Shown: positions 16,766 to 29,200 of the stretch, piece by piece
Position numbering within the stretch: the first letter of the stretch is position 1
Layout: each line of letters begins with the position of its first letter
NCBI GenBank assembly: GCA_902786565.1
Contig: CADACW010000026.1
Coordinates: 1 to 43,316 of the forward strand
DNA length: 43,316 nucleotides
Source: an uncultured Prevotellaceae bacterium
Lineage (GTDB): Bacteria > Bacteroidota > Bacteroidia > Bacteroidales > Bacteroidaceae
Direction of reading: 5' to 3'
The notes under the pieces: model-generated
Told to the model about the DNA's origin: nothing
The model's input: the letters and a program-made list of their open reading frames with translations, nothing else
The model's database searches: none
Made by a program: the position numbers and the translations under genes

Positions 16766-17539
16766 TCAGAACAGCCTGACGGCTAAACGAAGGTTCAGTA
16801 CGGGCCAGACGGACAGTTTTGAGACAGTTCTGACAATGCCTCCGTCGTCGCCATCGAGATGCTCTTCCTCCAACTTCTGTCCCTGACATACAACGTCCGG
16901 CTTGCCCCAGAACTGTACACCGAGGTCGAAGTTGCAGGCAACGCGGTTCTTTGTGGGAACAGGACGCCCGAAGCCGATTCCAACGTAGGGGCGGAACTTC
17001 GCGACTGTGACACTGCCGTTGACATTACCGTTCTCGTCGGGTGTAAGGAAGTAGTCGCCAAGCGTATATCCTGCCTTCTGACTGTTGGGCACGACACGGT
17101 TGTAGGCTGTGACCGCTGCGAGCGCACCGTCTTCCTTGTTATACACCTCGGCCACTTTGTCGCTTCCCAGATAGGCACCCGCAGTAATGTGGAAACTGCT
17201 TTGATTTGAGGGGAAGAAGTCGAACAGCAAGTGACCGGAGGTCATGGCGAGTTTTCCCGTGACGGCTACCGTTTCGGGGAGAGCAGCCTGGGCGACCGCA
17301 TTACGGTATTCTATGTTCAGGTCAGTGCTGTACTTGAGGGGGAATATGTCGGCACCGCCACGCACTGCCACGTATGGTGTGATGGGCAGGGCCAAGTCGG
17401 CCGTGATGCCAGTAGTTCCTACACCCACGGACAGACTGGCGTGGTTGAAGATGCCTAAATCATCCGTTTCTAATTCCTGCGCCTGAGCGCAGATGACTGT
17501 CATCATGGCGATAGCGGCCAAGAGTAGAGTTCGTTTCAT
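16766..17539 (-). CDS. small outer-membrane beta-barrel protein, unknown function
   Basis: A 257-aa protein with signal peptide MKRTLLLAAIAMMTVICAQA. Its alternating strands (SLSVGVGTTGITADLALPI, FRPYVGIGFG) end in LRLAVRLF, an outer-membrane insertion-like C-terminus. I do not recognise a named family. The first 20 codons and the 60 bp upstream are a near copy of the start of the neighbouring upstream gene (17479-17600 against 18643-18764), so this gene's leader and signal peptide arose by duplication. It lies 60 bp after the CarboxypepD_reg-like gene. Confidence 0.7.
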   Translation of the reverse strand: MKRTLLLAAIAMMTVICAQAQELETDDLGIFNHASLSVGVGTTGITADLALPITPYVAVRGGADIFPLKYSTDLNIEYRNAVAQAALPETVAVTGKLAMTSGHLLFDFFPSNQSSFHITAGAYLGSDKVAEVYNKEDGALAAVTAYNRVVPNSQKAGYTLGDYFLTPDENGNVNGSVTVAKFRPYVGIGFGRPVPTKNRVACNFDLGVQFWGKPDVVCQGQKLEEEHLDGDDGGIVRTVSKLSVWPVLNLRLAVRLF

Positions 17540-17600
17540 TGCTGTATAAGTTTTTGGGGATTTATGATTTCTTATTGATTCGCTTGGTGATGCCGATGGC
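17479..17600. repeat. duplicated leader/signal-peptide segment, copy 1
   Basis: This stretch matches 18643-18764 closely at an offset of 1164 bp. It covers a remnant of the 3' end of the preA-like gene (reading TKRINKKS and a stop), the spacer, the ATG and the signal peptide. Confidence 0.85.
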
Positions 17601-18703
17601 TACAACCTGCCCGTCCGCTTCGTCAGCGACTCGATGGCCTTCTGCTGACCAGGTGCGAGGGCGGGAATGTTGTGCTGGCGCTCGTAGGCCTGCAGTTCGT
17701 CGAGTGTCATGTTGCCACTGAGTCCCTTGTTCAGTTCCTTGGAGCGAGACTTGAACTCTGCCTCGTCCATGTAACTATGCTCTGCGGCATAGAGGTAGAT
17801 GATGGTTATTTCCCTGCCCTTAGAGGAGTCGTGCTCCCAGTGGCTCATCTCCATCACGATGTTATATGGCTGTGGCTCGCCGTCGTCATCCAGCCTGTAC
17901 ACCTCCGTGTACTGGTAGTCATAGTTTTTCTCCTCCTTGGCTTTCGCCCGCTTCTCACCATTCACCTTTCCGGCATAAATCTGCATCTTGCCGCCGTCGA
18001 GGGTAGCGCGGTAGAGTCCGTCGGAATGATGGAAATGTCCTACCACGCCCTCGGGGTTGCTGACCGTCCAGCGGTTGCCGTCCTGCGCCATACTCAGTTT
18101 GTAATAGTCACAGAAACCTTCGCTTTTGCGCACAAGCGTCTCTATGGGCATGGCTGCCTTTTTTGCACCTTCTTCTGCTTTCAACTTGAGACCAGAGACA
18201 TTCCACCCCACGGCTTTATTGGCAGCACCGCCGTAGGACCACACGTCACGGGTCTTACCTTTATAATTCTCCCGAATCTCGTATGCCACGGGTAAGATGC
18301 CGGCGGCGTAGGTGCGCAGTGAGTCGCCGATATAACTGAATCCGCGAAAATAATACTCAATGAAAACGTAGGGCTTGGGCTTGACAACCACCTCGTCCAG
18401 CCCGTAGTCCACGGCATCCATTGTGATTCGTCGCCCCCCCTCAGTCCCCCCGAAGGAGGGAAGATCGGCCACGGTGACCAGTTGCGGCTTGTAGGCCACG
18501 TGGGTCAGGGCCACCTTCGAGGCTCCCCTTACGTTGCTGAGTACGCCGTCCAGATTGGTCGTGCCGATGAGCACACCGTCTTCGGTCAACACGCTGACAA
18601 GCGGAATGCCGTGACCGTCGGCATCCATCACTTCAATCCTCTGCGCCTGTGCGCTCACTGCTGTCATCATGGCGACAGCGACCAAGAGCAGAGTTCGTTT
18701 CAT
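17600..18703 (-). CDS. secreted protein with CarboxypepD_reg-like domain
   Basis: The 367-aa protein has signal peptide MKRTLLLVAVAMMTAVSAQA, then a carboxypeptidase-regulatory-like beta-sandwich (VMDADGHGIPLVSVLTEDG, then TTNLDGVLSNV and LTHVAYKP), the module often found before TonB-dependent receptors. The remaining 260 residues are of unknown function. The ORF stays open upstream to 18898, but that part is the preA tail in another frame; ATG 18703 with its signal peptide is the real start. Residues PSFGGTEGG near position 87 come from a G-rich repeat inserted in frame. It follows the preA-like gene by 22 bp. Confidence 0.78.
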   Translation of the reverse strand: MKRTLLLVAVAMMTAVSAQAQRIEVMDADGHGIPLVSVLTEDGVLIGTTNLDGVLSNVRGASKVALTHVAYKPQLVTVADLPSFGGTEGGRRITMDAVDYGLDEVVVKPKPYVFIEYYFRGFSYIGDSLRTYAAGILPVAYEIRENYKGKTRDVWSYGGAANKAVGWNVSGLKLKAEEGAKKAAMPIETLVRKSEGFCDYYKLSMAQDGNRWTVSNPEGVVGHFHHSDGLYRATLDGGKMQIYAGKVNGEKRAKAKEEKNYDYQYTEVYRLDDDGEPQPYNIVMEMSHWEHDSSKGREITIIYLYAAEHSYMDEAEFKSRSKELNKGLSGNMTLDELQAYERQHNIPALAPGQQKAIESLTKRTGRL

Positions 18704-18764
18704 TGCTGTAAAAGTTTTTGGGGATTTATGATTTCTTGTTGATTCGCTTTGTGGTGCCGATGGC
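18643..18764. repeat. duplicated leader/signal-peptide segment, copy 2 (source)
   Basis: This is the probable source copy: here TKRINKKS is the true C-terminus of the preA-like gene, followed by the 22-bp spacer and the next gene's start. The second copy lies at 17479-17600. Confidence 0.85.
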
Positions 18765-20192
18765 GCCGGTGGGACAGACCAGGCGGCAGAGGTGGCAGCC
18801 GACGCACTTGGTGCCAATGATGCGGGGGCTGCGGGTCTCTGCATCGAAGGCGATGGCCTGATGACCGCCGTCCTGACACGACATGAAGCAGCGGCCACAG
18901 CCGATGCACCAGTCGCGGTCTATCTTCGGATAGACGATGGTGTCGCGGTCGAGGTCGGTGGGGGTGACAACGCTGGGCAGTGCCTCGCCGACGAGGGCTT
19001 CCACGGATGTCAGGCTGCGCTCGGCGAGATAGTTCTCAAGACCGATGACAAGGTCGTCGATGATGCGGTAGCCATACTGCATGACAGCAGTACAAACCTG
19101 CACGTTGCGGCAGCCCAGCTGGATGAACTCCAGTGCGTCGCGCCAGGTCTCGATGCCGCCGATGCCGCTCAGTTCGATGCGCTTGCCGTGGGAGCCGGAG
19201 AGCACGGGGTTCGAGGCCATCTCGTGGATGTAGCGCAGGGCGATGGGCTTCACGGCTCGGCCGCTGTAGCCCGAGATGGTCAGCCTTCCGCTCACGGCAG
19301 CCTCGGGCGACATGGTGAGACTCTTAATGGTGTTGATGGCCGAGATGGCATCGGCACCGGCGAAGTAGGCACTCATGGCCGGCAGTCGCATGTGGGTGAT
19401 GTTGGGCGTCATCTTGGGTATGACGGGTATCTTCACGCTGTTCTTCACATAGGTGGTGTAGGTGGCCACCAATTCTGGGTTCTGTCCCACGTCGCTGCCC
19501 ATGCCGGCCAGTCGCATCTGCGGACAAGAGAAGTTCAGTTCCACGGCATCGCAGCCCGCGTCCTCGGCCATACGGGCCAGTTCGATCCATTCTTCCTCAA
19601 ACTGCCCCATGATTGAGGCCACGACGATCTTCGTGGGGTAGTCGTGCTTTAGGCGGCGCAGGATGTCGAAGTCCACCGCGTAGGGGTTCTCGCTCAGCTG
19701 CTCCATGTTACGGAAGGCGTAGAAGTCCGGCGTGCCCTCCTTCACGGCATCGAAGCGGGGCGACACCTCGCGGATGTCCTGCTTGCAGATGGTCTTGTAA
19801 AACACGCCTGCCCACCCTGCGTCGAAGGCCCGCGCCACCATCTCGTAGTTGGTGCATACGGCTGACGAGGCCAGGAAGAACGGGTTCTCGCAGCGTATGC
19901 CGCAGAAGTTGATGGCAAGGGAAGGTTTCAAATCCGCATCAACGTCATCAACAGCATCAACGGGCTTCAGCATCTCCCTGATCCGTATCGGCCTGTCATA
20001 GTGGATGCAGGCGCGTTCTGCCGCCTCAAGGTCCTCGTCGGTACACTCGGCAACCCATCGCCCGGCCAGTTTACCGTTGCCGAAGCGGATGGCACGTATA
20101 GCTCGTGCCGGGTCGCCCGTCTTGCATGCCTTACTGCATGGCGCATCGGCGCAGAGCAGGCACCGTGCAGCTTCTTCTTCTATGTGCAGCAT
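18726..20192 (-). CDS. preA: PreA-like dihydropyrimidine dehydrogenase subunit with N-terminal Fe-S module
   Basis: PreA is the FMN/Fe-S half of NAD-dependent dihydropyrimidine dehydrogenase, which interconverts uracil or thymine and the 5,6-dihydro forms. Residues about 90-390 match the dihydroorotate-dehydrogenase-like barrel (INFCGIRCENPFF, NFSCPQM, GSDVGQNPE, SGYSGRAVKPIALR, SGIGGIETW, MQYGYRI). Two 4Fe-4S motifs follow (CIGCGRCFMSC and CVGCHLCRLVC). At 488 aa it exceeds the usual 410 aa because of an 85-residue head with CLLCADAPCSKAC. That head resembles the start of PreT or of the eukaryotic enzyme, but no FAD/NADH domain and no preT gene are present. Its start is 11 bp after the stop of the giant adhesin gene. 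Confidence 0.87.
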   Translation of the reverse strand: MLHIEEEAARCLLCADAPCSKACKTGDPARAIRAIRFGNGKLAGRWVAECTDEDLEAAERACIHYDRPIRIREMLKPVDAVDDVDADLKPSLAINFCGIRCENPFFLASSAVCTNYEMVARAFDAGWAGVFYKTICKQDIREVSPRFDAVKEGTPDFYAFRNMEQLSENPYAVDFDILRRLKHDYPTKIVVASIMGQFEEEWIELARMAEDAGCDAVELNFSCPQMRLAGMGSDVGQNPELVATYTTYVKNSVKIPVIPKMTPNITHMRLPAMSAYFAGADAISAINTIKSLTMSPEAAVSGRLTISGYSGRAVKPIALRYIHEMASNPVLSGSHGKRIELSGIGGIETWRDALEFIQLGCRNVQVCTAVMQYGYRIIDDLVIGLENYLAERSLTSVEALVGEALPSVVTPTDLDRDTIVYPKIDRDWCIGCGRCFMSCQDGGHQAIAFDAETRSPRIIGTKCVGCHLCRLVCPTGAIGTTKRINKKS

Positions 20193-20203
20193 AAAGTTCT
20201 TTT

Positions 20204-23200
20204 TTACTTGATTACTATTACTCTTCCATTCTTACTCAGCCAGTTGTCTTTAGCCGTGCAGCGGATGTAGACGCCCGGTGTTGTGGGCTTTGTAGTGCCC
20301 AGGTAGATGCCTTGCAGGGTGTACCAGTCGGTGTCGGTGGATAAACCGTCAACGACGGTGATGCCCAGCGCTTCGCTGATGACGATGACGTAGGGCTCCC
20401 ATGGCGTACCGATGTTTCCGTCGCTGCTATAGGTGAGGTCTGTCGACAAGGTCACCGTGCTGCCACCGATATAGGCACGCAGTTCTATGGGCTGTCCGCT
20501 GCCCTCGCCGGCAATGAGCAGGTAGTAGAGCGGCAGTTCACCATTAGTAGTGGCCACAGCAGCACCACGACATTCTCCATTGACGAAGGCACCAATCTCG
20601 GCATCGGCGACAGGTGTGCCGCCGTTGGTGAGGAGGACGACCATCGTCATGTTGTCAGGATAAGCGTTCGGATTAACAGGCGAGAACACTGAAGGTGCAG
20701 TGCTTGTAGCCGCGACTAAGCGACGCGCCTGTGAGGCCGCAACGGTCGGGTAGACGAACGACTTTGTCACCCTGTCTTTGCTCTGATAGAGATAGCCCTT
20801 TCCGCTCTCCAAGGAAAGAAGATTACCCTCCCATCCGTAGGGGCCGTAGTAGGCAAAGGCCGTCTGCGACTTCACCTGGTCGCCCATTTGTGGGTTGGCG
20901 CCGGCCAGTGCTTCGCCGATGGTCATCGTTACGGTCGGCGTATAGGGCATCCAGTTCCAGTCATACTCCAGCGTGACGGGTGTCTCAGCGAGTTTCACCT
21001 GCTGGCCCACCACGTTGAGGGGCTGCGGCATGTCCTTGCTGCCAGCGATGGGGGTGAGCATCATCTTATACATCTTATTGGCATGCACCTCATCGAGCGG
21101 GCCTGCCCAGTAGGAGCCGTTGCAGAAGTACATGCCGCTGTCGTGGTCTTTCAGACGAACCTGCCATGAAGTGAAATCCTCGAACACGGCAGAGGTCAGC
21201 GCATTGCTGGGCTCTACGCCGAGCGACAGCCAGTTCCAGCCTGTCTTCAGGTAGAGGGGCTGCTCAATGAGGTTGCTCTTTGTAAAGATGAGCGGAGAGT
21301 CGAAGGAGCCGTAGTTGACGGTCGGGTTAAAGGTGATGGTCTCCGTAGCCGTTCCGTCAGGCAGGGTGATGCTCACGTTGGAGTAGACGATGCCCGCCCG
21401 TGCATCCCACAGACGGAAGGTGATGTTGCGCCCGTTGTCCAGGTCGGCGGGTTTACCGTTGACCGTCTGCAGGGCCGTGCCATAGATGCTCATCGGCACG
21501 TAGGCTGCACCACGCATCTGAATGGGAGAGGCCACACCGCGACATTCGCCGTCGATGAATGCGGCCAGCAGGCTCTCTGTGTCGCCTAAGAGTACGCCGT
21601 CGACATAGACCTGTCCCACTACGCTCATCATGTTCTCGTAGGCATTCGGGTCGGCGCTCCATGCCGGCTGCTCGCCCCGCACCTTCATGACGATGCGCAG
21701 GGGCTCGAGAATCTCGTTGTTACCCTGCAGGCCGATGGTCACGTCGTAGTCGCCCACGGCCACCAGCGGGTTCACCTGGAAGCGCAGCGTCTTCGTCTTC
21801 TGCGGGGCGATGTCGTCGGTGCGCTCGCTGTCGACGAGCGTCAGCCACTGCGGCATATTATATAAGGTGTAATACTCCGTGCGTCCGCTGCGGTTCTCTA
21901 TATCGACGTCGAAGGTGTAGTTGTCGCCATATCGCTTGATGACGTTCACCGAGTCCTTCGTCCATTTCAGCGTGTTCAGCTGGCAGTAGACCTGCCAGCG
22001 GATGGGCAGCGACTGGTTGCCGTGCATGTCGTTAATCTTGTCGACGGTGACGTTGAGTGTGGTGCCCTCCACATGACGAGCGGTGATGCCGGCGCCTTCC
22101 TCCAGGCGGATGACAATCTTGCGCTCCGATGCCACCGGACTGGCTATGAGACGTTTCTCCACCGGTGCGTTCTTCAGTGGCGGTGCAAACTCAGTCAGCT
22201 CATAAGCGCCGAGCGGCGTGAGCATCACTGTTTGCCCATCGCTTCCAGCGGCACGTGGAGCCATGTCTTCGAGTGTGGGTATCATGGTCTCTACACCGTT
22301 GACGGTGCCTTGCTTCTCAAAGGGGTAGTAGGCCACAAGTCCGCTCGACGACACTTCGGCCGTGTCGATGCAGTTGTACATGTTGCTCAGCAGGCGGCTC
22401 TCGGAGAGGGCTGCATGCCAGATGCGCACCTCGTCGATGTTGGAGGATGCCCCCATGTCCTTGCCCAGTGTGAGGCGTGCACCCTGCAACGGCGGCACGT
22501 CGGTCTCGGCAATGACAGCCGTGCGCCGTCCGTTCAGGTAGAAGCTGGCCGTCTGTCCGCGCACCACGTTCAGTGCCACGTGGGTCCAAGTGGAAAGGTC
22601 GGGGAAGTCCTCATGGCTGGCCACCACCTGCTCCTTCTGTCCGTAGCGCAGCAGCCAGTCTTTCTGGGCGTTGAGGTAGAGGCCCAGGCGGTTGGCATCG
22701 CTCGAACCCGTCTCGAAGATGGTGGCTCTTTCGGCAGCACCCTCTGCGGCATGTGCCCACAGTTCGATGGCATAGCTGTCGCCCACGCTGGTATTGACAG
22801 TCGCGATGTTGGCCTCCAGTCCCTTTCCGTCGCCGAGTTGTGCGGCATAGTTCACATTGTCTATCAGCCAGGTGTTGCTCACCTGGAAGTCGTGCGTGTG
22901 GCGCATGTCGGCAGCCACGGTGCCGTGTCCCTCCTTCATGGGCCAGTAGTTCACGAGACCGTAGTTATAGGTATCTTTTTCCTGGCTTCTCATGGCAGCT
23001 GCCTCGTAGACATTGCGGTAGATGTTGAACAGGCTCAGGTCGTGTATGGCTCCGTTCATGTTGCCCAGATAAAGGCGGTTGTCGTCGGAATAGCGTATCT
23101 CCTGCATCATCTCGCCGCCCACATAGTAGTCGGTGGCGAGCCGCAGCGTGACGTTACCATACATGGCGAGTGCCGACATGGTCTGAGCGTCAGCTTTATA

Positions 23201-26200
23201 GCTCAGCACAAGGTAGGTCCACTCGTTCTTTGGCAAAACGTCCTGGCTGGCAATCTGAGTCGTCCCGATGTTGAGGACGATGTGGCCTGCCTCGTCTATG
23301 CCCGCAATAAAATGTCCGCTGCCGACGCGCAGGATGCTGCCAGCCTCCGTCCACTTCAACCAGCACTCGATGGAGAAGTCGCCGTTGAGGAAGATGGGGT
23401 TCACAGTGACCTGCTCGTTACCGTAGGAGCCCAGTTGCTTGGCCACGTCGTGTGCTACGGGCTGGTTGTTGAGCTTGGCGGTGACGATGATGTTCTTGTC
23501 GCCCACATAGCCAGGCACGATGTCCTCGTTGAACTCTACGATGATGTCGTCGCCATAGCGCAGGATGCCGTCGGTGGGCGCAGGAGTGGTGAGGTTGCGC
23601 GGACGTATGTTATCCTTCACCACGGCCACCTCGCTGCTATAGACGTTGATGTCGTCGGTGCCATACTGCGTGGTGGTGTAGGCGCGGAAGGTATAGTTGC
23701 CCTGCGGGTAGGATACGTCGTCCTTCATGTTGAGGCGCAGGCGCAGGTCGCCCGTGGCGGGCAGCACCTGGTCGTCCAGGCAGGTGGAGTCGGCACGGTT
23801 GATGACAAAGGTCAGTGTGTCGGGGCGTATCCAGGCGATGGAGCCCTCGTAGCGGTACTCCACGCCCAGTTTCTTCATGCCCTTGAACTGGCGGTCGAAG
23901 CCGCTGACTTTCAGTATCAGGTCGCCTTTGTTGTGGTCCAGTGTCTCGATGTTGAGCACCGGCTCACTGATGGCGAGATTGATGGGCGACGACGATGGAA
24001 TGAAGTGGGCATTGAGCGTCACCTCGTCGTAGATCTTTCCAGGCTGATACTGCGAGCAGAAGCGTATCTTGATGCCCTCGTAGTCCAGGACGCTCTGGTC
24101 GGTCTGGCGTATGGTGAGCTCCTTCTTCGTAGTCTCGCTCTGGTTCAGCTGTATCGAACGACCGTTCACCGGCACACCGTCCATGAGTATCTCCAGACCC
24201 TGGTTGTTGGTCTGCTCCACGATGAGCAGGTTATAGCTGAAGTTCGAGCCCTGGTTCACATTAGCCATATTGGTGCAGTAGAGGGTGACATTGGCCTCGC
24301 CCCCGGCCGGTATGTCGGTCACGGTGGCGTTCTTCGACGGGTTCTGGTCGCCCACGGCAATGTTCAAGTCGGGCTGCTCCATCTGCTGGGTAGAGTTGCC
24401 GAGGGGCGTTCCCGGCAGATAATATTGCGTGACCTCCTGCTCCTGATAGGGGTTGTAGGTCTGTCCGCCAAAGACGCTGAAGAAGTCGCTGTACTTCGGC
24501 TTTTTCGACTTATAGATGTTGATGGAGAGGTCGGCATCGCGGTTGCCGTCCACGATGGAGTATTCCCACTCGGTGTAGTTCTCGGTCTTGGTACCGTCGC
24601 CCCTGGTGAATCCGCCACCGTCCTCAGTATTGATGTGCATAATATCTCCTACCGCGACTAAGCTCTTGTTGCGGATTCCGAAATTGTTACCCAGCACGAG
24701 TCCCATCTTCCAGTTGACCGTCGTCTGATCGTTTTTCGAGTGGCTCGTCTTCTTCGAGTAGCTGTAGCTTAAGCCTCCGTCGATGGAGATGTTCTCAGGA
24801 ACGGTAGACGCCATCAGTTCCAGCTTGTCTTTCTCGTTAGCCTCGATGGCTTCCTCCCAAGCTTTAATCTGGTTGTTGCACCAACCCACGCTGTCGATGG
24901 CGGCTCCAGCGGGCGGCGGCGTGGTTTCCCAGCTCACGGGTTTTGCCCAGCGATAGTTCTTGCCGTCTTCATAGTCGTCGAGGTCGAGTCCTTCCCACGT
25001 CAGGTAGACCGACTCCTCGCCGTTGTTGACGTAGGCCATTGCCTCAGCCTCTGAGGCCACCTCGGTGAGGAAGGTGCGACGCATGTCTTTCCACTTGGGA
25101 ATCATGACATTCTGCAGCTCATACTGCGTGTACTTGAAGGCTGTGGCGATGGAGTCGCCTACGGCTATAGCATCTTCCAACTTCAGTTCATACTGGCCCG
25201 TCTGCAGGTTCTTGTCGATGAAGAGGTGTCGGCAGCCGCCGATGAGGAAGTTGATGGCTGTGCCCACATAGACATCGCCTTTAGCACCAACGTATGGACT
25301 GGCACCACTGGTGGAGACGTTCTCCGTCGTGGTCTCCACATCTACCTCGTCGTAGTTCCATACCTTCTCCCAGGAGGTTTTGACACCGACGTCTAACTGG
25401 TCCCATGTCTCATGTTTCGTAATCGTCATGAAGCCAAGACCTGTGCCCACTTCATGTTCCATACCAAACAAGATATTGTTGAGCCAGCTGTATTCGCCGT
25501 AGGCGCGCCGCGTGTCGAATGTGGTCTTAGTGGTGATCTTGCCGATCTTCAGCTTGGTGGTCGACTTGGCTCCCTGCGGGTCGCGTAGCACGAAATTCAC
25601 ATGATCGGGTCCCTTGGTGACGAAGTTGCTGCCGTAGCTCAGTTGTCCAAGCACCACGGCATCCAAGTCTACGGGAGCGTAAACGCGGTTCTTGCGTGTC
25701 ATGGTGATGGCGAAGTGACGTGTGTAGGGTTCTGTGATGTTGGGAAGTCCCACGCCCCATTGGTAGGTGAGGTGTCCGTCGCCTCCGAGCGGCATGTCTT
25801 TGGCCTTCAGATCGTAGATCTCACCAACTTTATAGGATGATGATGGGTCTTCCACCTTGTAGATGACTTTCTGGTCGTCGCTCATCTCGTTGGCTATCGT
25901 TATCTCCTGCCCCGGAAGGGGTACGATGTCGATGACGTCTTCATCGCCGTCGTGGTTGACGTATCGTTCGAAAGCGAAGATGTCGTACTCCACATTTTTA
26001 CCCATCTCGTAGATGGGATAGTCCAGCAAATACTTCACAGAGTCGCCTTCCTGCTTCCACAGGTCGCCGATGGTATATTCCTTTCCCTCATCGTCGGTGT
26101 AGACGATTTCCTGGATACCGTAGATACCTGGGGCGTGGCCTTTCTCGGTGACGGTGACTTCGGGCGGTGCAAAGTAGGTGAACACTTTCTTGGTGTTGTA

Positions 26201-29200
26201 CTTATAGGTGACGGTTACGCTGTCGCCTACAGTATCATCCCAGTGCCGGAGCGAGTCGGTGAGCGAGATGCCCACTTTGGTGAGGTCAATCTCCGATTGC
26301 GATCCGAAATCGATGCCCTGGTTGTTGTCAACGCTTAGGTGACAGACATATTTGAGCGGCGGCAGAAGGGCGGAGAACTCTCCGGAAAGCGAGTCGGTGC
26401 GGATGAAGATGTACTTCGAGTCGTAGTCGATGCCTGTCCGTGCCGTGCTCTGTATGGCCGTGGTGTCGCTCTGCCAGGTGCGTTCGGTGGTGGCGGTGCT
26501 GATGTGGTCATCCTGGCAGTTCAGCGAGAACGACTCGTTGAGCAGGCTCAACCGTAGGGTGGCTATACCGATATTGTTCTTCGACTCGGCGAAGCCGACG
26601 CCCAGGGTGTCGTTGCGATCGCCGCCGCCCACACGTCCCACAAAGTTGACCAGTGTGGAGTCAGTGAAGTCGTGGGTTATGGCGCGGTCGAAGTAGAACG
26701 TACCCTCGGTGGGGAAGCGCCCGTCGTCCACCATCTTGTGGTTTTCTAACTTTGCTTCTACATAGTGGTGGCCGATGGGGACAGATATGTTGTATTCGCC
26801 TTTGCTTCCGGTCATCACGGGCTTGCCGTCCTTCGAAACGGGCATTCCGTCGATGTAGAGCGGAATCCCCTCGGCGGGTACGTTGGTGCCGGCATAGCGG
26901 ACATAGCCGCTCATGGGGAATGACGACACGTCCTCGAAGTCGGCGGTGTGCACCATCGAGTTCCTGCCTATGAAGCGCAACGCCTTGGTGGGGTTGAACT
27001 CGTGGATGCCATAGACGGGAATGATGGAGTAGGTCGAGCCCTCGCCGGTGAACGGTATGCCCTGAATGATGTAGTTGCCGTCGCCATCGGTCTTGGCCTT
27101 CAGCCTCAGCGTGCCGGGCGTGAGGGTCGAGGCCTGTGCATTGCTGCCTATTCGGCCGTGGTGCTTGCGATAGTTGGTGCCGTCGCGCGAATAGTCGAAG
27201 AACTGCGTGCGCAGACCCTCGTCGAAGGTCCAGTAGGTCTCTAACTGCTGCTCGTCGCCCACGAGCAGACGGTCGTAGTTGTCCATGATGTCGTCCTCGC
27301 TGAGGCACTTCGTCCACAGGCGGAACTCATCGACCGCCCCTTTGAAGTGTCCGAGGCTGAACTGCTTGGCATCAGCCAGTGCCAGCGAGTCGTCGGCCAG
27401 CGTCAGCGTGGCCTTCTGCAGGCTGAGTGAACTGCTGTTGCCGGAGAGACTCACCACATAGCAGGTCAGCACGCGGCCGCTGCGGGTCAGTGCCACGTGG
27501 TTGTAGGCATTCTGCCGGAGCGTGATGCCGTCGAAGCCGGCGGGAGAATCGCCGGACACACTGCTGAACGCCAGTCCGCCGCTGGCCGTCATGCTCAGGC
27601 CGTTGCCGTTGCCAAAATCCACAATCGTGCTCTCGCTGAACGATTCGGGGAAGAGCCACATCTGGACAGAGAAGTCGCCACCGCCGAACTTGCCGTCGGC
27701 ATAGTCGTCGGAGGGATACTGCAACGTCACGGCACCGTTCATGTCGGAAAAATAGATGGAGTGGAACTGCTCCAGCGCTTCGCCCCCGCTGCTGGTCATG
27801 GTCATCTCCACTTCCACGCCTTGCACCGCCGTGCCCGTGGAGCCGTAGGCTATGCGGCCCGTCACGGTGCCGATGCTCTTGGCAAAGCCCACGTCGGCCA
27901 GTTCGTTGTGGAGGATGGTGCCGTCGTCGCACTTGTCCTCCACTGTGACGCGGTAGTCGTAGTAGACGCCCGGCAGGGCCGTCTCGTCGGTATAGAACAG
28001 ATAGTCTTCGTTGCTGGAGATGCGCGTCAGCGCTTCCCAGGCCTCGCTCTCCTGCTCGGCACGGCGGCGCTCCACGATGTAGGTCTTGGCAAGTGGCGAT
28101 CCTTGCTTGTCGATGTGCCACGACAGCTTCACCAGACTTTCGTAGCTGCCCTTCGAGGCATCGAGGCTGTAGAACTTCGTGGCCTCGCCGATGGCCTTCA
28201 GCTTGGCGGTATAGGTGTTGAGCACCTTGCCTGCGATGACGCCGTCGATGCGGTAGTCGTTAGGGTTGCAGGCGTTCAGCGGCTCCTCGGTGTAGGGCAC
28301 GCCCGTCTCCGGGTCTATCTTGCTCTGCGGGTTGTTGTGCTGGTCGGTGGTGCGGTGCTCCCACTGGAAGGATGTCTGCATGTCGGCGGGCGTGAGCTTG
28401 TAGATGGGGTCTTCGTTGTCGCCCACATAGATGCGGAACTCATGGCCGAAGCCCTCAGGATAGGCATCCGAGGTCCAGGTGAAGACGAGGCGGTCGGGCT
28501 CCTGGTCCACCCTGAGTCCATTGATGGGTACGGTGCGCGTGGTGCTCACCGTGACTGAGGCCTTCGTGTCGTCGCGCAGCGTCTCCGCATCCCAGAAGTT
28601 CGACACATAATAGACGTCATAGACCGGTGCCGTCTCGTCGGTGTAGCCAGTGTCGGAGTAACTTGTCACGTCGTGAGCCAGTTCGGCTATCTTCGTGCCG
28701 TCGCGATAAATCAGCCACTTGAAATCCGCGTAGCTCTCGAGAATGGAAGGAATGTTCCACGACAGGAGTACCTTCTTGTCGGCCTGATTGAACACACCTT
28801 TCAGGTTGTCGGCCTTGACGACAGGCGGGTTGATGGTGACGGTATCGGTGATGACTCGCGAGTCGTTTGCGAATTGCTCGGTAATCCAGCCAAACAAGAC
28901 AGGATAAGGCCTAATGCCCCTATAGGTGAAGCAGGGATCCAGATAGGCCGAAACGACATAGTTGCCCACGGCAAGTCGTTTCGGTACGTCGCTCGACCAA
29001 TCTCCATCATTCACCTTGTATCTCAGCGTTGCTGGGCGGTTGGCCTCCCACGGGTTGCTGGCCACGAGGTCCTGAGCCTGGCCATTGTAGACGAGGTCTG
29101 TGGCGAAGGTGGGTTCCTCCTTCCACTGCATCGTCTGCTTGGTGAAGTGCTGCTGGATGAAGATGTCGTTGCCGCCGGCATCTCTGTTCATATCTGCGAC

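Noticed and set aside
18726-20192. Loss of the catalytic Cys in PreA (Val in GSDVGQ)
   Set aside because: As I recall it, the E. coli PreA sequence has the same Val, so this is normal for the family and not a defect.
20192-20204. A terminator between the giant gene and preA
   Set aside because: Only 11 bp separate the stop and the next ATG, with no room for a hairpin; cotranscription is more likely.
22022-24661. 879-codon + strand ORF opposite the giant gene
   Set aside because: It is a shadow of the GC-rich giant gene; composition is Val/His/Ala-rich with no domain or signal, and the opposite strand has clear domains.
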